From positions 1 to 64,000 of the forward strand of contig JALHPU010000012.1 in assembly GCA_022842325.1 (NCBI GenBank): a stretch of DNA of 64,000 nt, written 5' to 3'. Below are positions 54,579-63,554 of the stretch, piece by piece; position 1 is the stretch's first letter; every line of letters begins with the position of its first letter. The notes beneath the pieces are model-generated. The model saw only the letters and a program-made list of their open reading frames with translations. It searched no databases and was not told the DNA's origin. The translations under genes and the position numbers were made by a program. Source of the DNA: Sulfuritalea sp. GTDB taxonomy: Bacteria; Pseudomonadota; Gammaproteobacteria; Burkholderiales; Rhodocyclaceae.

Positions 54579-55571
54579 TTAAATACGCGGCGCCCGACAA
54601 TCGATTGCCCGCATCAGCAGAACATAGACCATGCCCCAGGCGACGATCACCAGCACCTGTGTCGTTGATGGAGCGGCGATCAACAGACAGGCGCTACCCG
54701 CCGTGGCGATCATCAGGAGGTAGGCGTTGAGCGCAAGGCGACGGTGGCTCCAACCCAACTGGATCAGGCGCTGATAATAGTGTTCGCGATGCGCGAGCCA
54801 GACTTTTTCTCGACGCAAGCCACGCCGCAGCAAGGTCACCGTCGCATCGACAATAAACACCGAGAACACCAGCAGCGGAAACCACGCTGGCCATACGTCC
54901 TGCCGCAAACCCTGAAGCCCGAGTGCCGCTGCAAGGAATCCCAGCGGCACCGACCCCACATCGCCCATGAAGATCCTGGCGGGATCAAAATTGAAGGCAA
55001 GAAAGCCGCCGGCAGCCGCCGCGATGCATGCCGACCAGATTGCAATGTCGGACTGTCCGGCCAGCGATGCCGCCAGCGCGTACGCCGCAAAGCCAAACAC
55101 GGCCATGCCGCCGGCCAGCCCGTTGGAACCGTCCATGAAATTGTAAAGATTGGCCATCCAGACCATGAACAAGACGGCAGCGACTTGCGCCACCAGTCCC
55201 CATTCCGCTGGAACCAGGATCCAGGTCGCCAAGCCTGCGGCAACAAGCTGGGTCAGAAAGCGGACTCGTGCCGGAAGCGATCGAAAGTCATCAAGCAGGG
55301 AAACGCCCGCAAGCCCGCCCACTGCAATCCAGAAAATTACCGGGGGCATCGCCACCGCGAAACCAATGACAATCCCGCCAAGTATCCCGATCCCGCCGCT
55401 GCGTGGCACCGCAACCTGATGCAGCGAGCGGTGATTCGGCTGGTCGATTGGCCCGACGCGGCCGAAGCGCAACATGAAAAAAATCGTAAGCCAGGACACG
55501 AGCCCGGAGCAACCCGCCGCCACGCCGAGAACCCACCAGGAGCTATCGGCAACAATGCCTGCGCCGATCAT
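54579..55571 (-). CDS. Undecaprenyl-phosphate sugar-phosphate transferase, WecA/WbpL type
   Basis: A polytopic membrane protein of 330 residues with about ten helices, MraY/WecA family (GNPT). Motifs: GVSLLDDFRSLPARVR (DDxxS-type Mg site), NLYNFMDGSNGLAG, FMGDVGSVPLGF and a HREHYYQRL His-box. It transfers a HexNAc-1-phosphate to undecaprenyl phosphate, starting O-antigen synthesis. The partner dehydratase and epimerase genes on both sides fit the WbpL/WbpM pattern seen in Pseudomonas O-antigen loci. Confidence 0.92.
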   Translation of the reverse strand: MIGAGIVADSSWWVLGVAAGCSGLVSWLTIFFMLRFGRVGPIDQPNHRSLHQVAVPRSGGIGILGGIVIGFAVAMPPVIFWIAVGGLAGVSLLDDFRSLPARVRFLTQLVAAGLATWILVPAEWGLVAQVAAVLFMVWMANLYNFMDGSNGLAGGMAVFGFAAYALAASLAGQSDIAIWSACIAAAAGGFLAFNFDPARIFMGDVGSVPLGFLAAALGLQGLRQDVWPAWFPLLVFSVFIVDATVTLLRRGLRREKVWLAHREHYYQRLIQLGWSHRRLALNAYLLMIATAGSACLLIAAPSTTQVLVIVAWGMVYVLLMRAIDCRAPRI

Positions 55572-55574
55572 GGC

Positions 55575-56438
55575 TTACTCAGGATCCGCATGCAGCGGCT
55601 CGGGCTGAAATGTTCGGGGCGCAAAACCAAAGTCCCGCACTGCGGCGCTGGAATCGAACACCAGATCCTCGTTCATGCGGCGCGCCATCTCTGCATTGAA
55701 ATCCTTGAAGCGCGGTATGCGCGACACGCACCACATTGCGAAGCGGAATACGGCCAAGGGCACCGGAACGAATCGCGGAGTCCGCCCCTCCGCGGCAAAT
55801 ACCCGCTCCACCATTTGATGATACGTTAGAGTTTCTCCCCCGCCGAGATCATAGGCAGAATTGAACGCCTTCGGCTCCGCCAGCACCGCGACGCAGGCCG
55901 CTGCCAGGTCGTCGGCGTGCACCGGCTGACGCCTTCCTGACGCTGCGCCGAACAGCGGGAATAGCCCGAAGCGCCGGATGATCCTGGCAATCACCGTGAC
56001 ATTCCGATCCATTCCGGCGCCATAGATCAAGGTCGGGCGAAACACCGTCCATGGCACCTCCGCAGCTCGGCACAATTCCGCAAGCCTTGCCTCGGCCGCA
56101 ATCTGCTCTATCGAGAATAGCTGTTCGAGTGAATCGCCAGATACTGCCTTGGAATAACGACTAGTGGTACCGAAACAAATCACACGGCGCCCGCCTTGGG
56201 CGAAAAATCTCGGAAGCAGATCTGGCAACAAGCGCAAGGGTGCGAGGTGAATCAGTACTTCAGCGGCTGGTAAGGAAATATGGGGCAACGAGATATCGCC
56301 CGATATCCACCTCACGTGCTCAACACCGTCTCGTGGCCGCCGACTTATGGCGGCGATCTTGTGGCTGTCACGCAGCAGGCGCGGCACTAGAAACTTTCCG
56401 ATCTGGCTGGTGATCCCGGTAACAAGGACGCGCATCAA
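55575..56438 (-). CDS. NAD-dependent epimerase/dehydratase (extended SDR)
   Basis: A protein of 287 residues. The Rossmann motif is VLVTGITSQIGKFLVPRLL (GxxxxIG). The Tyr-Lys pair is not textbook (GTTSRYSKAVSGD has a Tyr-Ser-Lys group). FRPTLIYGAGMDRNVTVI and YDLGGGETLTYHQMV are typical of WbpV/WbiG-type reductases. It probably reduces or epimerises the 4-keto sugar made by the neighbouring dehydratase; product uncertain. It lies three bases upstream of the WecA-type gene. Confidence 0.85.
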   Translation of the reverse strand: MMRVLVTGITSQIGKFLVPRLLRDSHKIAAISRRPRDGVEHVRWISGDISLPHISLPAAEVLIHLAPLRLLPDLLPRFFAQGGRRVICFGTTSRYSKAVSGDSLEQLFSIEQIAAEARLAELCRAAEVPWTVFRPTLIYGAGMDRNVTVIARIIRRFGLFPLFGAASGRRQPVHADDLAAACVAVLAEPKAFNSAYDLGGGETLTYHQMVERVFAAEGRTPRFVPVPLAVFRFAMWCVSRIPRFKDFNAEMARRMNEDLVFDSSAAVRDFGFAPRTFQPEPLHADPE

Positions 56439-56518
56439 CTACTTTTCCAAAAACCTTGAGGCACGCCTTGTCGCGGACAAGGTTCTGTTATCGAGTCTTC
56501 CATGTGCGCCAACCATAG

Positions 56519-57313
56519 TCAGGGCCGGTATCTCCAGCCGTGTCGGCCAAAAAATTTTGCGGCCGAGGCAATAAACATTCGTATATGCCGCCACCCCTTG
56601 CCGGCGGCGCCCCCGCCGTGGTGAACGATACGAACCTGTGGCACATAGGCAATCCTCGTCAGCGCCGCGGTGCGGAGACTTAGGTCAAAATCCTCAAAAT
56701 ACAGAAAGTAGCTTGGATCAAATCCGCCTAACCGCTGCAGCACACTTGATCTAAACAACATAAAGCAACCGCTGACAATCTGCGGTTCCCAATAGACCGA
56801 GTCACCAATAACATCGCGCATTTCATACAGCGCGAGCTGCCTTGCGAATATCCGCTTGATCCAGGCGGGAGCGAATCCCCGCACTGCAAGATCGAACACA
56901 GTGGGATAGCGTTTGCACAGATACTGCGGATTGCCAGTCGCATCCGTGGCTGCCGGAGCAATCAGACCACAGTCGGGATAAGTCCGCATGAACTCCATTG
57001 CGCGAATTATGGCGTCTGGCGCCAGTTCAACATCCGGATTGAGTATCAGATGAAATTCACTTGCGGCGGAAAGCGATAGGTTGTGCCCGCGACCATAGCC
57101 GACATTACCGTGCCCGGTAATCAATGTTGCAGAAATGCCCAGTTTGCTCAGCAGCGATCGAATATCTGACGCAGTCCCCTCTGGCCCATTGTCCACAATG
57201 ACCAACTCGAAGTTGTCCGGAGTAAATCGAACCGCTGCTAATAGAGATGTAAGAGTTGCCTCAAGAACGTTAAGGTCCGGCGCATAGCTCACAATCGAGA
57301 CACGAAGAGTCAC
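56519..57313 (-). CDS. Glycosyltransferase family 2 (rhamnosyltransferase-like)
   Basis: A protein of 264 residues with GT-A fold. LRVSIVSYAPDLNVLEATLT and FELVIVDNGPEGTASD form the nucleotide site, and HLILNPDVELAPDAI carries the metal-binding acidic motif. GCFMLFRSSVLQRLGGFDPSYFLYFEDFDLS is the WbbL-type acceptor loop (given here as overlapping parts GCFMLFRSSVL and YFLYFEDFDLS). Predicted cytosolic O-antigen sugar transferase; donor unknown. Its start overlaps the GT4 gene stop. Confidence 0.9.
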   Translation of the reverse strand: MTLRVSIVSYAPDLNVLEATLTSLLAAVRFTPDNFELVIVDNGPEGTASDIRSLLSKLGISATLITGHGNVGYGRGHNLSLSAASEFHLILNPDVELAPDAIIRAMEFMRTYPDCGLIAPAATDATGNPQYLCKRYPTVFDLAVRGFAPAWIKRIFARQLALYEMRDVIGDSVYWEPQIVSGCFMLFRSSVLQRLGGFDPSYFLYFEDFDLSLRTAALTRIAYVPQVRIVHHGGGAAGKGWRHIRMFIASAAKFFGRHGWRYRP

Positions 57314-58413
57314 GTCGCTTCGCTCCCGGCCGCTTTTGCCAACACACGGAGCGTTTCAGACGCGACGGCCTGCCAGGAAAATTGAGCTGCGCGTTCGCGC
57401 CCCAGATGCGAAAGCCTGTCCCTAAGCTCCGAATCGCCGAGAAGTTGTGCCAAGCCTTGACGGATTGAATCAACACTCGCTGGATCGACTAGTACCGCAG
57501 CCCCCAATGCAACTTCCCGAGTGGCCCCGATGTCACTGGTCAGAACCGGAATCCCTTGGGCCATCGCCTCGATCACCGGCAGTCCGAAGCCTTCGTAAAT
57601 CGATGGATAGACCAACGCCGTAGCGCCGGCCATCAGACTCGCCAATTCCGCGTCCTCGACATAGCCCTTGAACACGACTGAAGGATCAGTTCGAATCTCG
57701 TTCATCAAGTCGTTTACCATCCAGCCGACAAGTCCGACGACCACAAGTTGTGTATTGCCTCGCTCAGCTTCCAAAAGAGACGCCCATGCTGCAATTAACC
57801 TTCTGAGATTCTTGCGGGGTTCCAGCGTTCCGACAAATAGGACATACGGCTTTCCATCTCTTGCGGGCTGATTTCGGGTTATCAGACCCGGCCGCGCTGC
57901 AAGAAGCGTTACAGTGGTTTTCCCGATGCTGGCGGGAAGCAAGCGCTGCAGATCGCGACGAGTTGAATCTGAAATTACCAGAATTTCTTTGGCATGGAAC
58001 ACCGAGCTTCGAATCATTGCGGGGAAGTAAAAGCGCTTGATGCCTTCGTGTACCTCTGGAAAAAGCTGGAAGGTAAGGTCGTGGATGCTGACCACCATCG
58101 GCCGACGACACAGAAGAGGCAGCACGAAACTAGGGCCCCAATGAACATTCGGTCGCAGGCGCGCGATGTGCCAAGGCATCACGACCTGCTGCCAGAGAGC
58201 TCTTAGGTACCGGTTAGCTGGAGCGGAAACAAAGCGAAATCGATGATCGAGGTTGAGTCCGGACAGATGCCTATGCGCATTGTCGGTCACAAAGACAACG
58301 AACTCATGCGCCAACGATTGGTCTTGATTCCAAACCGCAAGAATCTCCTCAACGTAGATGGCTGTGCCCGTCTTGCCGGCGCCCATGGCCGTAGCATCGA
58401 TGCAGATTCTCAT
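57310..58413 (-). CDS. Glycosyltransferase family 4
   Basis: A protein of 367 residues with GT-B fold. The N-terminal ATAMGAGKTGTAIYVEEIL is the acceptor domain. The C-terminal FVGTLEPRKNLRRLIAAWA and SIYEGFGLPVIEAMAQGIPV carry the E-x7-E nucleotide-sugar motif, followed by TSDIGATREVALGAAVLVDP. It is of the mannosyl/rhamnosyl-transferase type in O-antigen assembly. It overlaps the GT2 gene downstream by four bases. Confidence 0.92.
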   Translation of the reverse strand: MRICIDATAMGAGKTGTAIYVEEILAVWNQDQSLAHEFVVFVTDNAHRHLSGLNLDHRFRFVSAPANRYLRALWQQVVMPWHIARLRPNVHWGPSFVLPLLCRRPMVVSIHDLTFQLFPEVHEGIKRFYFPAMIRSSVFHAKEILVISDSTRRDLQRLLPASIGKTTVTLLAARPGLITRNQPARDGKPYVLFVGTLEPRKNLRRLIAAWASLLEAERGNTQLVVVGLVGWMVNDLMNEIRTDPSVVFKGYVEDAELASLMAGATALVYPSIYEGFGLPVIEAMAQGIPVLTSDIGATREVALGAAVLVDPASVDSIRQGLAQLLGDSELRDRLSHLGRERAAQFSWQAVASETLRVLAKAAGSEAT

Positions 58414-58425
58414 CTCGGCTATGAG

Positions 58426-59313
58426 TCAATACTGAAGATGGTCTCTAAGATATTTCCCAGAGGCAGGATGGCCACTCTTTAATTCAATCAGATCGTATCT
58501 TGCTGGGCGATAAAGTTGCTCAGGTGGATACAGTGTGAAGTTATCGAGTTCTTGATCATTCACAAAAAAAGCATTGTTCCCGCTCAGATTACAAGTTACC
58601 AAACTATATCCGTACCTCTCGCACAGCCTCGTAAAACAAGCAAGCGATGCGCCCTGATAGTCATCGCGTTCCCAGCCACGCAGCGGAGAATACTCGACCA
58701 TTAACTCCATAGGATAAGGAAACTTTGCGTTGTACTCGACGCAAAGCACTCTTGGCTTACTGCTCAGGAGAATGGCTTCAAGTACATAGAAATCGTTGCC
58801 ATCGATATCGACGGACAGCAGGTCAACCGAAATATCATTTCTGATCTCAGTAATGCTTTGCTGCAGCACATGAACCACATTTTCCCTGGTGATCATCTGA
58901 TTGATCAACACTAGGAATGAATTGTCTGCGGGGAGGTGTTTCCTGATTTTTTCGATATTGCCCCGGTTGCCGTCCACCCATACACCCTTCCAGCCTTTGA
59001 GAACCAGGGCATGGGTATTGTTTTCAGATCCATCACCGCACCCGATCTCAATGAACGTTTTTTCACCCTCGCCTATCTTGTTGATAATGGATTCGATAAT
59101 CCCATCCTCATCCACTTGCGAGTAGATCTTATATCCATCGAGCACGATGTTCTCTGGCGTCAGGAGCCTGACCTCAGCTTTCAGCCTGGCAACTTCCTGA
59201 TGCAGGACGACCTGAGCAATGCTTTCGCGGAACGCATTCCGCCCGATTGCAGACAAAAACTTTTTCGACCAAGTCTTAAGGTGTTCCTGAATCGAGGATA
59301 AGACTGACACCAC
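58426..59313 (-). CDS. FkbM-like SAM-dependent methyltransferase
   Basis: A protein of 295 residues. An N-terminal helical segment (to about 55) precedes a methyltransferase fold with EKTFIEIGCGDGSENNTHAL (SAM loop), WKGVWVDGNRGNIEKIRKHL and VDLLSVDIDGNDFYVLEAIL (acidic motif IV). It is typical of polysaccharide or glycolipid O-methyltransferases. The sequence is clearly more AT-rich than the housekeeping genes, consistent with an acquired glycan cluster. Target sugar unknown. Confidence 0.75.
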   Translation of the reverse strand: MVSVLSSIQEHLKTWSKKFLSAIGRNAFRESIAQVVLHQEVARLKAEVRLLTPENIVLDGYKIYSQVDEDGIIESIINKIGEGEKTFIEIGCGDGSENNTHALVLKGWKGVWVDGNRGNIEKIRKHLPADNSFLVLINQMITRENVVHVLQQSITEIRNDISVDLLSVDIDGNDFYVLEAILLSSKPRVLCVEYNAKFPYPMELMVEYSPLRGWERDDYQGASLACFTRLCERYGYSLVTCNLSGNNAFFVNDQELDNFTLYPPEQLYRPARYDLIELKSGHPASGKYLRDHLQY

Positions 59314-59326
59314 TAACTCCTTGATA

Positions 59327-61066
59327 TTAGCTTGCGTCTTGCTCGGCGCACGAGCGTGCCGAGATAAACCGTTCCGCGGGGTATATAAAGTCAGAGCCGT
59401 TCAATATCCCATCGCAAATCACATCAAGCCCAACTGATTCGCCCTGCTGAAGTTGATCGGTATTCTGCAAGTCCAGGCGATAGGGTGGCCAACCGGTAGT
59501 GGGTACCGTCAGTTCGAGGGGGATCATACGGCGCAGAAAAAAGTGGAACGCATACTTCCTCGCAAGCAATATCTGCTCCTTCGCCATTTTCTTGCCGAGG
59601 GGCAATTGATCCAGAATTGCCAGGTAGCTCTCACGAGAGGTCGCATCCAGGGTCAATCCCTTGTTGCGAATCCACGCCTCCCCAGCGACGACAGTGGGAA
59701 TTCCCATGCTTGTCAATTCGACACCCGTCTTGGTGCCATAAATAATTACCGAATCACACAATTCGGCGAGGGTATAGGTACTGATATCACTCTCGGGGCC
59801 GATTACAAAAACATTTTTAGGTAGCACCGGGAAGCGATTCCTGATCTCCGCCACGACCGGCTGCCTTGATGGCAATGCCCCGCGGACTTCAGCAGGATGT
59901 ACTCGAATTATTAGTTGTACATCGAGACGATTTGCAAAATATTCAATTGTCTCGACAACCCAGTCCAGCATATTTGGAAAAGCGTTCGCCGGATAGTGCA
60001 ATTGTGCATCCCACATGACGTTGGTCAGCATGCCTATGCATGGCGTTGATCGGTCGAGCCCCAAAGTCTTGTATATCGCGTCAACGTCAAAATTCGGTCG
60101 ATCGTGAAACCAAATCCAGTCCTGGGTCCCGTGCCACCGGCTTTGCAGATAATTCACGATGGCGACCTCGGTCTCTGCTGTCCAAAGCATATTCTGCCAC
60201 CGCTCCACCGGCTCCCACATCAAAGTGTGATGGTAAGTATCGTCATGGCTAAAAATAAATGACTGCTTGCGGTAGGCCGGGTTCCAATTAACCACCCTGA
60301 CTTTGGCATTCCTTGCCACTTCGCCGATCAAGCCCTGTGGTACATAAATCCCATGGTGAAAGACCGCTGCATCAAAATGCACCTTGCCAAGCAAGTTGCG
60401 CGTCGCAAAGGTAGTCAGTAATGCTGCCTCAAAATAGCGGCGCAGGATAGCGGCCCCTTGGGGCTCACCGTCAAGGCTTGCTTTGGCAAAAAATCTCAGA
60501 GTTCCGGCAAGCGCATGTTCGCCGATTGACAACCCTTCCATCACAAATTCCGGAATTTCTGAATCTCCTGTGCCCCTGGATATCCTGCCAGCAGTTTCCC
60601 AGTCACCCGGTGAAAGATGCTCGCTGTAGCGATGAATCTGAACACCAAGGTCTGAGAACATTTTGTTCGCTGGTGAGAAGCAGGTGTTGCACAGTGATTT
60701 CTGGGGGCCTTCGCGAACAAACTGCTCAATGTGCGAAAACCAGGCGTATTCGCAGCCAAGACAGGCGGGTAGCACGGAATCACAAAGAAAAACATGGACC
60801 TCAGCTCCCCGGACTTTCAGAGCTGCGGCGATAAGGCTTTCCAGGGTGGTACCGGGCAGATGAGACCCTACGCTGGTCGCAATCAGGATTTTCTTTCCTG
60901 AAGCTAGGGACGGAAAGCTGTCAGCAATGCCCTCCACTTTCTTCCAGTTCGGATACGCGGTAGTGTAAGCACGACAATACCGCAACACAAGTTTGGAAAA
61001 GCGATTCAACGCCGGCCTGTCTCGTACTTCGCTTTTTAGCCACTCCAAAGGGCTGGTCAGGTTCAT
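59327..61066 (-). CDS. Capsule/polysaccharide synthesis GT-B-like protein with N-terminal Cys cluster
   Basis: A protein of 579 residues resembling the KpsS/Capsule_synth group: a C-terminal GT-B nucleotide-binding part (VIYGTKTGVELTSMGIPTVV, AGEAWIRNKG) and FVIGPESDISTYTLAELCDS before it. The N-terminal domain has GSHLPGTTLESLIAAALKVR and then Cys95, Cys102-xx-Cys105 and Cys126-xx-Cys129 (LPACLGCEYAW, SLCNTCFSP), a possible zinc or iron-sulfur site. ATG 61066 is chosen over TTG 61081. Sugar and role unknown. A 187-base spacer upstream shows nothing clear. Confidence 0.65.
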   Translation of the reverse strand: MNLTSPLEWLKSEVRDRPALNRFSKLVLRYCRAYTTAYPNWKKVEGIADSFPSLASGKKILIATSVGSHLPGTTLESLIAAALKVRGAEVHVFLCDSVLPACLGCEYAWFSHIEQFVREGPQKSLCNTCFSPANKMFSDLGVQIHRYSEHLSPGDWETAGRISRGTGDSEIPEFVMEGLSIGEHALAGTLRFFAKASLDGEPQGAAILRRYFEAALLTTFATRNLLGKVHFDAAVFHHGIYVPQGLIGEVARNAKVRVVNWNPAYRKQSFIFSHDDTYHHTLMWEPVERWQNMLWTAETEVAIVNYLQSRWHGTQDWIWFHDRPNFDVDAIYKTLGLDRSTPCIGMLTNVMWDAQLHYPANAFPNMLDWVVETIEYFANRLDVQLIIRVHPAEVRGALPSRQPVVAEIRNRFPVLPKNVFVIGPESDISTYTLAELCDSVIIYGTKTGVELTSMGIPTVVAGEAWIRNKGLTLDATSRESYLAILDQLPLGKKMAKEQILLARKYAFHFFLRRMIPLELTVPTTGWPPYRLDLQNTDQLQQGESVGLDVICDGILNGSDFIYPAERFISARSCAEQDAS

Positions 61067-61253
61067 GTGAAGTTCTCGCAAGGCTTACAGTCGCGTTACC
61101 CAGACTGGATGGTCGCCAAGCGCAGTACCTTTAAACACGGAGGGGATTGACTGACGCCCAGTGTCGCGGGGCGCCTTACCCTTACAAGTAAATACTACCG
61201 ACCGAAGTGCGAGTGACACCACTGGCAGTATGACTCGATATGAGTGGCTGATA

Positions 61254-62375
61254 TTATTGCTTGGCAATAATATCAGCCACCCTTTTTGGAATTTCAGTAT
61301 TCAATCCAACCCACAGCGGTAGGCGCAACAGCCGATCACTGATGTCGTCGGTTACTGCCATCGAAGATCCAACACGACCAAAGAGCCGCCCGGCCGGAGA
61401 GCTATGCAGCGGGACGTAATGAAAAACCGAGTGAATTCCTTCCCGTTTGAGATCAGCGATCAGCTTGGTTCTTTTTTCCAAGGAAGGCAATAGTACGTAG
61501 TACATGTGCGCATTGTGCCGACATTCCGAAGGAACAATTGGGCGGCGAAGCAATCCGTCATGTTCGAGAGGTGCCATCGCCATATGGTAGCTATCCCAAG
61601 CTGCCAGGCGACGCTCCGTAATTGACTGTGCCTCCTCCATCTGCGCCCACAAAAAGGCAGAGATTACCTCTCCCGGCAAGTAGGAGGATCCAATATCTAC
61701 CCAAGAGTACTTGTCGACCTCTCCGCGGAAAAACTGGGATCGGTTGGTGCCTTTTTCACGGATAATCTCAGCGCGTCCTGCAAAGCGTTCGTCGTTGATC
61801 AAAAGAGCCCCGCCTTCACCAGAAATGATATTTTTGGTCTCGTGAAAGGAGTACGCACCCAAGTGGCCTATGGAACCGAGCGGTTTGCCGGCGTACGTTG
61901 ACATGATCCCCTGTGCGGCATCTTCAATGACCATAAGATGATGACGCTGCGCGATATCCAAGATGACATTCATCTCGCAACCCACCCCCGCATAATGCAC
62001 GGGGACGATCGCCTTGGTACGGCTTGTGATGGCGGCCTCAATCTTGGTCTCGTCGATATTCAGCGTGTCGGGGCGGATATCCACAAACACTGGAACCCCG
62101 CCGCGTAGTACAAACGCATTGGCTGTCGAGACAAAAGTATAAGAAGGCATAATCACTTCATCGCCCGGCTGAATGTTCGCGAGGATTGCGGCCATTTCAA
62201 GTGCTGCCGTGCATGAATGGGTGAGCAACGCCTTTTTCGTTCCGGTAAAAGTCTCAAGCCAAGTACGGCACTTATTCGTGTACATACCGTCGCCTGCCAA
62301 ATGGCCATTTGTATGAGCTTGGGCGATATACCAGAGTTCGCGGCCCGTCATGTAGGGTTTGTTAAACGGGATCAT
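61254..62375 (-). CDS. dTDP-4-amino-4,6-dideoxygalactose transaminase (RffA/WecE type, DegT/DnrJ/EryC1/StrS)
   Basis: A PLP enzyme of 373 residues. MIPFNKPYMTGRELWYIAQA, GNHLAGDG-like GHLAGDGMYTNKC, THSCTAALEMAAILANIQPG and VIEDAAQGIMSTYAGKPLG match WecE closely. The PLP Lys is in YSFHETKNIISGEGGALL, and EKGTNRSQFFRGEVDKYSWV is the family's specific stretch. It makes dTDP-Fuc4N from the 4-keto sugar with glutamate. ATG 62375 overlaps the methyltransferase stop (ATGA). Confidence 0.93.
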   Translation of the reverse strand: MIPFNKPYMTGRELWYIAQAHTNGHLAGDGMYTNKCRTWLETFTGTKKALLTHSCTAALEMAAILANIQPGDEVIMPSYTFVSTANAFVLRGGVPVFVDIRPDTLNIDETKIEAAITSRTKAIVPVHYAGVGCEMNVILDIAQRHHLMVIEDAAQGIMSTYAGKPLGSIGHLGAYSFHETKNIISGEGGALLINDERFAGRAEIIREKGTNRSQFFRGEVDKYSWVDIGSSYLPGEVISAFLWAQMEEAQSITERRLAAWDSYHMAMAPLEHDGLLRRPIVPSECRHNAHMYYVLLPSLEKRTKLIADLKREGIHSVFHYVPLHSSPAGRLFGRVGSSMAVTDDISDRLLRLPLWVGLNTEIPKRVADIIAKQ

Positions 62376-62986
62376 TTGCGCATGCATTCCATATAGCAAT
62401 GCGTGTAGGGAATCCAATTTCGGTGACGAACCTCCACTCTCGCGCGGTCGAAAACCATGCTAACAAGATTTTCATATTCCTTGCCCGTGCGAACGTTTTG
62501 CCCTCGGTCAAAGCCAATTAAGAATCGTGCAATTGGACTTTGATGATCTTCAAAACATGGATCGAATGTGACTAGACGGCCTCCCGGCTTAAGCGCGGTG
62601 TGCGCGAGGTTTAGGGTGGCTATAGCAGTCGGGTCGTCAAGATGGTGCAGCAGGCCCAACGCCATTACAATGTCGACGGACCCCATTCTCTCTATTTCTG
62701 CGGATGTTAACTCCTCGCAGTGAAACTGACCGCGCTGGCCGAAGCGTTCGACAGCTCGCGATATATAGGCGCTATCGATATCATAACCATGGTATTTAAC
62801 ACTGGGTAAATATCCCAATATATCCGCGGGGCCACATCCTATATCGAGGATGGAGCAGCCATCAAAAGGACGCACGAAATCTCGTACAAACATGCGACGT
62901 ATCGCATCTGCGCCCATTACGTTTTGGAATGTACTGTAGATCCATGGACTCGAAAACACCGCACGCATTCCTGATGTAATCTGCAC
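62372..62986 (-). CDS. Class I SAM-dependent methyltransferase
   Basis: A protein of 204 residues. CSILDIGCGPADILGYLP is the SAM loop, VDIVMALGLLHHLDDPTAI the motif with the post-II His pair, and LKPGGRLVTFDPCF the following strand. It is of the UbiE/Methyltransf_11 type found in polysaccharide clusters. GTG 62986 shares a base with the upstream stop; ATG 62968 is an alternative. Low GC compared with the left part of the window. Confidence 0.87.
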   Translation of the reverse strand: MQITSGMRAVFSSPWIYSTFQNVMGADAIRRMFVRDFVRPFDGCSILDIGCGPADILGYLPSVKYHGYDIDSAYISRAVERFGQRGQFHCEELTSAEIERMGSVDIVMALGLLHHLDDPTAIATLNLAHTALKPGGRLVTFDPCFEDHQSPIARFLIGFDRGQNVRTGKEYENLVSMVFDRARVEVRHRNWIPYTHCYMECMRK

Positions 62987-63366
62987 TATCGTGACCCCAT
63001 AGCAATAACGAATATTCCCGCCATTACGAGAGCGGAGCCAATTAGTTTCGAGATAGTTATTGTTTCATTGAAAAGAAGGACACTTAACACCAGAATCAGG
63101 ACATAATTTAAACTGACGAATGGAAATGCATAGCTGATTTCAAAGCGAGTCATCGCCATCATCCATGAAATACCTGCGCAAAATGTAGAAACCAAGGCAG
63201 AGATAACCCACGGATTCAAAAGCAATTCCGCTATGTAATGCAGTTTCCCAGACAAATTGTCCGGGGTTGGTCCGGCTATTTCAACACGCCAGCGCATAAT
63301 CAACTGACTGTAAACAGTGAATAGAATAGTGGTGAATATGTAGCTATGGTTGACTATTTTTTCCAT
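62986..63366 (-). CDS. Small multidrug resistance/ArnE-like membrane protein (EamA-type)
   Basis: A protein of 126 residues with four hydrophobic helices (for example FTTILFTVYSQLIMRWRVE, FPFVSLNYVLILVLSVLLF, LIGSALVMAGIFVIAMGSR). The length and MRWR motif fit single-repeat DMT proteins such as ArnE/ArnF, which flip undecaprenyl-phosphate sugars, rather than drug exporters. A lipid-linked sugar flippase role is inference from context. ATG 63366 is preferred to TTG 63372. The 188-base AT-rich spacer upstream (63367-63554) shows nothing clear. Confidence 0.7.
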   Translation of the reverse strand: MEKIVNHSYIFTTILFTVYSQLIMRWRVEIAGPTPDNLSGKLHYIAELLLNPWVISALVSTFCAGISWMMAMTRFEISYAFPFVSLNYVLILVLSVLLFNETITISKLIGSALVMAGIFVIAMGSR

Positions 63367-63554
63367 CGTCAAATCGCCGATTCTTCAGTATTCATGGCCA
63401 CACCTAGACCTAACAGTTATTCACAAGTCCAATTATATTATTTGCTTCAGTGCAAACTAAGGTTCTGAAAGTATTGGGTCGTCCTCGAGTCCAATTACTA
63501 AAGGACCTAAAAGCAATCTCTCGATTACGTAACCATATTCGAAGCTTGACATAA

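Noticed and set aside
61085-61267. 60-codon minus-strand frame upstream of the capsule-type gene
   Set aside because: No ribosome binding site or recognisable protein, and it overlaps the end of the transaminase gene; treated as spacer.
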